Assembly (NCBI GenBank): GCA_028287035.1
Contig: JAQBQL010000264.1
Location: forward strand, 7,891-71,890
Reading direction: 5' to 3'
DNA: 64,000 nucleotides
Source of the DNA: Labilithrix sp.
GTDB taxonomy: Bacteria; Myxococcota; Polyangia; Polyangiales; Polyangiaceae
Below are positions 60,261-64,000 of the stretch, one piece after another. Position 1 is the first letter of the stretch, and every line of letters starts with the position of its first letter. A program made the position numbers and the translations under genes. Under the pieces are notes generated by a model. The model was not told the DNA's origin and searched no databases. It saw only the letters and a program-made list of their open reading frames with translations.

Positions 60261-61340
60261 TCAGCCGGGAAGGAGCCCGTGGCGCACGCGCTTGTTCCGG
60301 TACATGGCCTCGTCGGCGCGAGTGACGAGCCGCTCGGCGTCCTCGCCGGCGCCCGCGACGGCGATGCCCGCGGAGAACGACGTTCCGTACTCCTGCGTGA
60401 GCACCTCGAAGCGGTCGCGCAGACGGCGGAGCGCCGCGTCGGCCTCCTCGGCGGTCACGTCGATGAGGAGCACCGCGAACTCGTCGCCGCCGATGCGCGC
60501 GAGCACGTCACCTTCGCGCAGCGCGCCACGAGCCGACCGCGCGATCGAGCGGAGCACGTAGTCACCGCGCGCATGTCCGTAGCGGTCGTTCACGCCCTTG
60601 AAGTGGTCGAGATCGATGTACGCGACGCACACGTTCCGGCGCTTCCGCTGGGTGAGCTCGTGGCGCAGGAGGCTCATGAACTGCGCCCGCTGCGGAAGCC
60701 CGGTGACGCCGTCGGCGGTTGCCTCCTCGAACGCGCGCTCGAGCAGCAGCGGCGTGACGATGATCGGGTGGCTGTCGTGGCGCGTCGCCTTCGTCTGCGG
60801 GCGCATCGTGAGCGCATCGAGCGCGGCGACGCGCAGGTGGACCACCCGGCCGAGCGCGGCCGCCAGCGCGCGGCGATGCGACAGCACGCGGTGGAAGAAC
60901 GCGTGCGCCTCGCTCTCCGTCATGTCGTCGACCCCGACGAGGCGGCGGACCACGTCCGTGAACGGCGACGCGCTGCCGGCGGCGATGCGCTCGACCGCCT
61001 CCTGGATCTGCGCTTCCGTGTGGACCTGATCGAAGGGGTCGTCGTGGATCAGGTTCCAGGCATCTTCGCTCGCCGCCTCGTGCAGCGCGCTGGGCGGCTG
61101 GCTCGGCGGGGGGACGTAGCCGGTCGAGGATGACGGAGGTGGTGAGCTCGGCATTCCGTTCTTTCGAGAGCCCGCATCCATCCCCTCACCCGGCGGCGGC
61201 GCCGTACGAAGGCGCGAACGCAGCACGGCGGGACGCGGGAGGCGCGCAGCACGCGCGCCCTCCGCGGTAGCGCGGAGGCCGCTCGAGGGGATGCGCGAGA
61301 TGTGCGACGCGAAGGGAACGACCTCTGCCTTGCGATTCAA
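60261..61340 (-). CDS. GGDEF-domain diguanylate cyclase
   Basis: The product has 359 residues from the TTG at 61340, behind a GGAGG site. ATGs at 61181 and 61154 would give shorter proteins. The N-terminal 50 residues and a Pro/Ser linker are followed by a helical region (about 85-200), then a GGDEF domain: AYIDLDHFKGVNDRYGH and the active-site GGDEF intact, then TRADEAMYRNKR. The enzyme should make cyclic di-GMP from two GTP. No RxxD inhibitory site is obvious five residues before GGDEF. No transmembrane segment is present, so it is cytosolic. Confidence 0.85.
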   Translation of the reverse strand: MNRKAEVVPFASHISRIPSSGLRATAEGARAARLPRPAVLRSRLRTAPPPGEGMDAGSRKNGMPSSPPPSSSTGYVPPPSQPPSALHEAASEDAWNLIHDDPFDQVHTEAQIQEAVERIAAGSASPFTDVVRRLVGVDDMTESEAHAFFHRVLSHRRALAAALGRVVHLRVAALDALTMRPQTKATRHDSHPIIVTPLLLERAFEEATADGVTGLPQRAQFMSLLRHELTQRKRRNVCVAYIDLDHFKGVNDRYGHARGDYVLRSIARSARGALREGDVLARIGGDEFAVLLIDVTAEEADAALRRLRDRFEVLTQEYGTSFSAGIAVAGAGEDAERLVTRADEAMYRNKRVRHGLLPG

Positions 61341-61344
61341 TTTG

Positions 61345-61349
61345 CCTCC
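61345..61349 (-). promoter_or_regulatory. Shine-Dalgarno that favours the TTG start of the GGDEF gene
   Basis: GGAGG on the minus strand lies four bases before the TTG at 61340. No comparable site precedes the two downstream ATGs, so the longest form is preferred. Confidence 0.55.
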
Positions 61350-61566
61350 GAGGCCCCACGCGTTGTGGTCCCCTTGAGTGCACGCGATGTGCCCGCTTTA
61401 TTCCCGTGGCACCGGGCATCGATATCCCTGTACGGATATAAAATAGGCAATGATTCCGGGGTGTGTACGTGCGCAGAGCACAGCTCCCTCGTGTGGCGAG
61501 CCTGTCCCGGTGCGTGTGGTCCGCCACATCGAGGCGCAGTCGAGACGCGCCCACCCTCGGGTTTGC

Positions 61567-62712
61567 TCAGGCGGCGTGCAGCTCGACGACCGTGATCTCG
61601 GATGGCGCACCGAGTCGCATCGGCGGGCCCCAGTACCCCGTGCCCTTGCTCACGTAGAGCTGCGCCCGTGTGAGCCGGTGGAGGCCGGCGACGAAGGGCT
61701 GCTGGAGGCGAACGAGGAGCCCCCAGGGGAAGAGCTGCCCGCCGTGCGTGTGGCCGGAGAGCTGGAGGTCGACGCCGAGCGCGTCCGCATGCTCGATGCC
61801 CTTCGGCTGGTGGGCGAGCAGCACGCAGGGTCGCGACGGATCGCGCCCGGCGAGCGCCTTTCCGAGATCCGCGCCGTGTCCGGGGGCGTGCGAGGAGACG
61901 TCGTCGATGCCCGCGAGGTCGAAGTCGGCGAGCGCGACGCGTTCGTTCCGCAACACGCGGATGCCCAGCGTTCCGAGGTGGGCGAGCCAGGCGTCGACGC
62001 CCGAGTAGTACTCGTGATTGCCGGTGACGAAGAAGACGCCGTCCCTGGCGCGCAGCTTCGCGAGCGGCGCGACGTGCTCGCGGAGCTCGGCGACCGATCC
62101 GTCGACGAGGTCGCCGGTGATCGCCACGAGGTCGGGCTGCAGGGCGTTCACGTGCGCGACGATGCGCTCGATGAACTCCTTGCCGATCGTGGGTCCGACG
62201 TGGACGTCCGTGATCTGCACGATGCGGTACCCGGAGGCGCCGCGCGCCAGCTTGTCGAGGACGACGCGGACGTTCGCGACGCCCACCGCCGCGAGGCCGC
62301 CCGCGAGCGCCGCCCCGCTCGCGCCGAACCCGACCAGCGCGGCGATCCCGCCGAACAGACGCGCCACGGCCTGCCGCCGTTCGGGGAGCGCCGGCGCGCG
62401 GTTGCCGCCGAGCGCCGCGACGCGCACGAGGTCGGAGAGGCCGAGCGAGAGCACGAGGAAGAAGAGGACGCCGAGCCACGTGAAGCCGACCCACGCGAGG
62501 GGTCCGGCGATCGCGCGCGAGGATCGCTGCGCGAAGAACGACGCCATCATGACGACGTAGAGGAGCACCACGAGCGCGGTGGCACCCCGCCAGCTCGCGC
62601 TGGACGGCGCCGCCCACGCCGCGTCGCGAACGAGCCGCGCCCAGACGTAGTAGTGGGCGCTGCCGAGCAGCACGAGGGCGACGACGAGGAAGATGAGCAT
62701 GCGCGCGGCCAT
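61567..62712 (-). CDS. Membrane-anchored calcineurin-like metallophosphoesterase
   Basis: The product has 381 residues from the ATG at 62712. Four hydrophobic segments occupy residues 1-135. The catalytic domain follows: ITDVHVG, AITGDLVDG, TGNHEYY, LLAHQP and SGHTHGGQ, the full metal-ligand set of the YkuE/YaeI branch. It probably cleaves phosphoesters of lipids or nucleotides at the membrane. The stop lies 226 bases before the GGDEF gene on the same strand; that gap holds a short AT-rich stretch. The EVE-protein gene lies 29 bases upstream. Confidence 0.9.
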   Translation of the reverse strand: MAARMLIFLVVALVLLGSAHYYVWARLVRDAAWAAPSSASWRGATALVVLLYVVMMASFFAQRSSRAIAGPLAWVGFTWLGVLFFLVLSLGLSDLVRVAALGGNRAPALPERRQAVARLFGGIAALVGFGASGAALAGGLAAVGVANVRVVLDKLARGASGYRIVQITDVHVGPTIGKEFIERIVAHVNALQPDLVAITGDLVDGSVAELREHVAPLAKLRARDGVFFVTGNHEYYSGVDAWLAHLGTLGIRVLRNERVALADFDLAGIDDVSSHAPGHGADLGKALAGRDPSRPCVLLAHQPKGIEHADALGVDLQLSGHTHGGQLFPWGLLVRLQQPFVAGLHRLTRAQLYVSKGTGYWGPPMRLGAPSEITVVELHAA

Positions 62713-62741
62713 GGAACCCTCGGCCCCTTGGATGTCGCGCG

Positions 62742-63158
62742 CTACGCCTTCGTGGCGGCGAGCTTCAAGACGAGCGCCAGCTCGACGGGGGTGACGGGAA
62801 CCACCGAGATCCGCGATCGCTTCACGAGCGCCATCTTCGACAGCACGGGATGCGCCTTCACCTGCGCGAGCGTGACGGGCCTCACGAGCTTTCGCACCGG
62901 CTCGACGTCGACCGCGCTCCAGTCGCCGTCGGTCTTCGGATCCTGGTAGGCGGTGCGCTTCACCCGGGCGATGCCGACGATCTCCTTGCCCTCGTTCGAG
63001 TGGTAGAAGAGGCAGATGTCGCCCTTCTTCATGCTCCGGAGCGTGTTGCGCGCCTCGTAGTTGCGCACGCCGTCCCACGTCGTCACGCCGTCTTCCACGA
63101 GCTGGTCGAACGCGTACACGGAGGGCTCGCTCTTGATGAGGAACGTCGCCTTCGCCAT
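62742..63158 (-). CDS. EVE-domain protein (THYN1-like)
   Basis: The product has 138 residues from the ATG at 63158; a GTG at 63167 is possible. The EVE signature is clear: FLIKSEP, FDQLVEDGVTTWDGVRNYEARN, MKKGDICLFYHSNEGKEIVGIARV. EVE domains read modified bases in DNA or RNA. Some guard against foreign DNA. The gene is divergent from the deoxynucleoside kinase gene (26 bases between starts) and probably shares an operon with the phosphoesterase. Confidence 0.93.
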   Translation of the reverse strand: MAKATFLIKSEPSVYAFDQLVEDGVTTWDGVRNYEARNTLRSMKKGDICLFYHSNEGKEIVGIARVKRTAYQDPKTDGDWSAVDVEPVRKLVRPVTLAQVKAHPVLSKMALVKRSRISVVPVTPVELALVLKLAATKA

Positions 63159-63184
63159 GTCCGTCACGGTACAACGGAAGTGGC

Positions 63185-63799
63185 ATGAAGCGGTACGTCG
63201 CGGTCGCAGGGACCATCGGGGCGGGCAAGACGTCGCTCGTCGCCTGGCTGGTGAAGCGTTACGGGCTCGAGCCGTTCTACGAGCCGAACGAGGACAACCC
63301 GTACCTCGCCGACTTCTATCGCGACATGAAGACGTGGGCGTACCACTCGCAGGTCTTCTTCCTCTCGCACAAGTTGAAGCTCCATCAGGAGCTGCTCGAC
63401 TCGAACAAGCCGGCGGTGATCGACCGCACGATCTACGAGGACGCGGAGATCTTCGCCCGGAGCCTGCGTGACCAGAAGTACATCGCGGCGCGTGACTGGG
63501 CGGTCTACGAGCGCCTCTACGACGGCATCAAGAAGACGCTCCGTCCGCCCGACGTCCTCGTCGCCCTCACCTGCAGCCTCTCCGCCACCAAGAAGCGCAT
63601 CGCGAAGCGCGGGCGCGCGATGGAAGCCGACATCCCCGACGCTTACCTGCGGCGCCTGCATCGCCTCTACGACGCGTGGTTCGAGAGCTACGACCTCGGG
63701 CCCATCGTGCGGATCGACACCTCGGAGCTCGATTACGTCGAGAACCTCGTCGACCTCATCGAGCTTCAGCAGAAGATCGACAAGGCGCTCGCACGTTGA
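63185..63799 (+). CDS. Deoxynucleoside kinase
   Basis: The protein has 204 residues. The P loop GTIGAGKTS at residues 9-17, the DRTIYED (DRS/ERS-like) motif, and the arginine-rich lid KKRIAKRGRAMEADI identify the dNK/dGK family, which phosphorylates deoxynucleosides for salvage. The EPNEDNPYL segment contacts the sugar. It is divergent from the EVE gene. Confidence 0.92.
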   Translation: MKRYVAVAGTIGAGKTSLVAWLVKRYGLEPFYEPNEDNPYLADFYRDMKTWAYHSQVFFLSHKLKLHQELLDSNKPAVIDRTIYEDAEIFARSLRDQKYIAARDWAVYERLYDGIKKTLRPPDVLVALTCSLSATKKRIAKRGRAMEADIPDAYLRRLHRLYDAWFESYDLGPIVRIDTSELDYVENLVDLIELQQKIDKALAR

Positions 63800-63815
63800 C
63801 CATAATGGCCGCGCG

Positions 63816-64000
63816 ATGACCGAGACCCTGGACGACGCGGAGATCGAGCTCCTGGCAAGGCAGCGGGAGCTCGCCGCGGGCTACCGGGAGGCGGCACGCC
63901 GCGCGCTCGTGTTCGCGCGGCAGTACCGCGCCGAGGAGGGCTCCGCAGGAGGCGCGCGCGAGCAGGCGGCGGTCGCGCAGGCCCACGCCTGGCGCAAGGC
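63816..64000 (+). CDS. Unknown protein, 3' end beyond the window
   Basis: The ATG at 63816 lies 16 bases after the kinase gene. The 61 visible residues are charged and helical (LLARQRELAAGYREAARRALVFARQYRAEE, in part). The frame is still open at the window edge. No family is recognised from this part. Confidence 0.5.
   Translation, partial: MTETLDDAEIELLARQRELAAGYREAARRALVFARQYRAEEGSAGGAREQAAVAQAHAWRK

Noticed and set aside
61341..61566. Possible cyclic-di-GMP riboswitch before the GGDEF gene
   Set aside because: I looked for the conserved GEMM core on the minus strand and could not build its two stems.

Overview
The window reads as a chromosomal segment of a very GC-rich, gene-dense bacterium, most likely a myxobacterium of the Polyangia/Sorangiineae type (Myxococcota). 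The evidence is a eukaryote-like Ser/Thr kinase with a C-terminal membrane anchor, many alanine/proline-rich and cysteine-rich lipoproteins, several response regulators without DNA-binding domains, a tandem-kinase hybrid sensor, a membrane pyrophosphatase and a type 2 IPP isomerase. Codon use is uniform. I see no phage, insertion sequence, integrase or CRISPR array. GTG and TTG starts are common, and many neighbours overlap by four bases (ATGA or GTGA).

Layout. 1-2.1 kb: end of a polysaccharide-deacetylase-like gene and a multi-pass membrane protein. 2.2-8.7 kb: a cluster of envelope thiol-redox genes: a lipoprotein with about 40 cysteines, two thioredoxin-fold lipoproteins, a large outer-membrane barrel, and a lipoprotein fusing a thioredoxin fold to a MauG/CcpA-type di-haem peroxidase. 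8.7-12.5 kb: a translationally coupled operon of Ser/Thr kinase, TPR/PEGA-like exported protein and lipoprotein. 12.6-15.8 kb: a bifunctional aldolase/dehydrogenase and two coupled lipoproteins. 16.1 kb: tRNA-Val(GAC) with promoter and terminator. 16.3-20.1 kb: a double-kinase hybrid sensor and its coupled response regulator. 20.1-30 kb: mostly small metabolic enzymes (two SDR/MDR groups, LLM oxidoreductase, methyltransferase) with AraC-type and winged-helix regulators, plus the degraded tail of an MDR gene. 30-35.1 kb: barrel protein, peroxiredoxin, DUF4126 protein, K+-dependent membrane pyrophosphatase, Tyr-rich lipoprotein. 35.1-41.7 kb: a TetR/flavin-monooxygenase divergon with visible operators, then enoyl-CoA hydratase, SelO, hydrolase and aldo/keto reductase. 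41.7-44 kb: a secreted GH92 mannosidase. 44-46.7 kb: isoprenoid operon (type 2 IPP isomerase, squalene/phytoene synthase, HD protein). 46.8-51.4 kb: HipA-like kinase plus DUF3037, a response regulator, a glutaredoxin/A-type-like/rhodanese fusion next to BolA, and a tandem pair of paralogous Cys-motif membrane proteins. 51.4-64 kb: acyl-CoA ligase, sulfatase-modifying-factor-like protein, site-2 protease, a response regulator with Glu at the phospho-acceptor position, SDR, hydrolases, an MpaB-type oxygenase, GGDEF protein, metallophosphoesterase, EVE protein and deoxynucleoside kinase.

The strongest candidates for undescribed biology are the envelope redox cluster with its thioredoxin-di-haem-peroxidase fusion, the three-domain glutaredoxin fusion beside BolA, and the paired palindromes in the TetR divergon. 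All function statements rest on motif recognition by eye. No database search was run.
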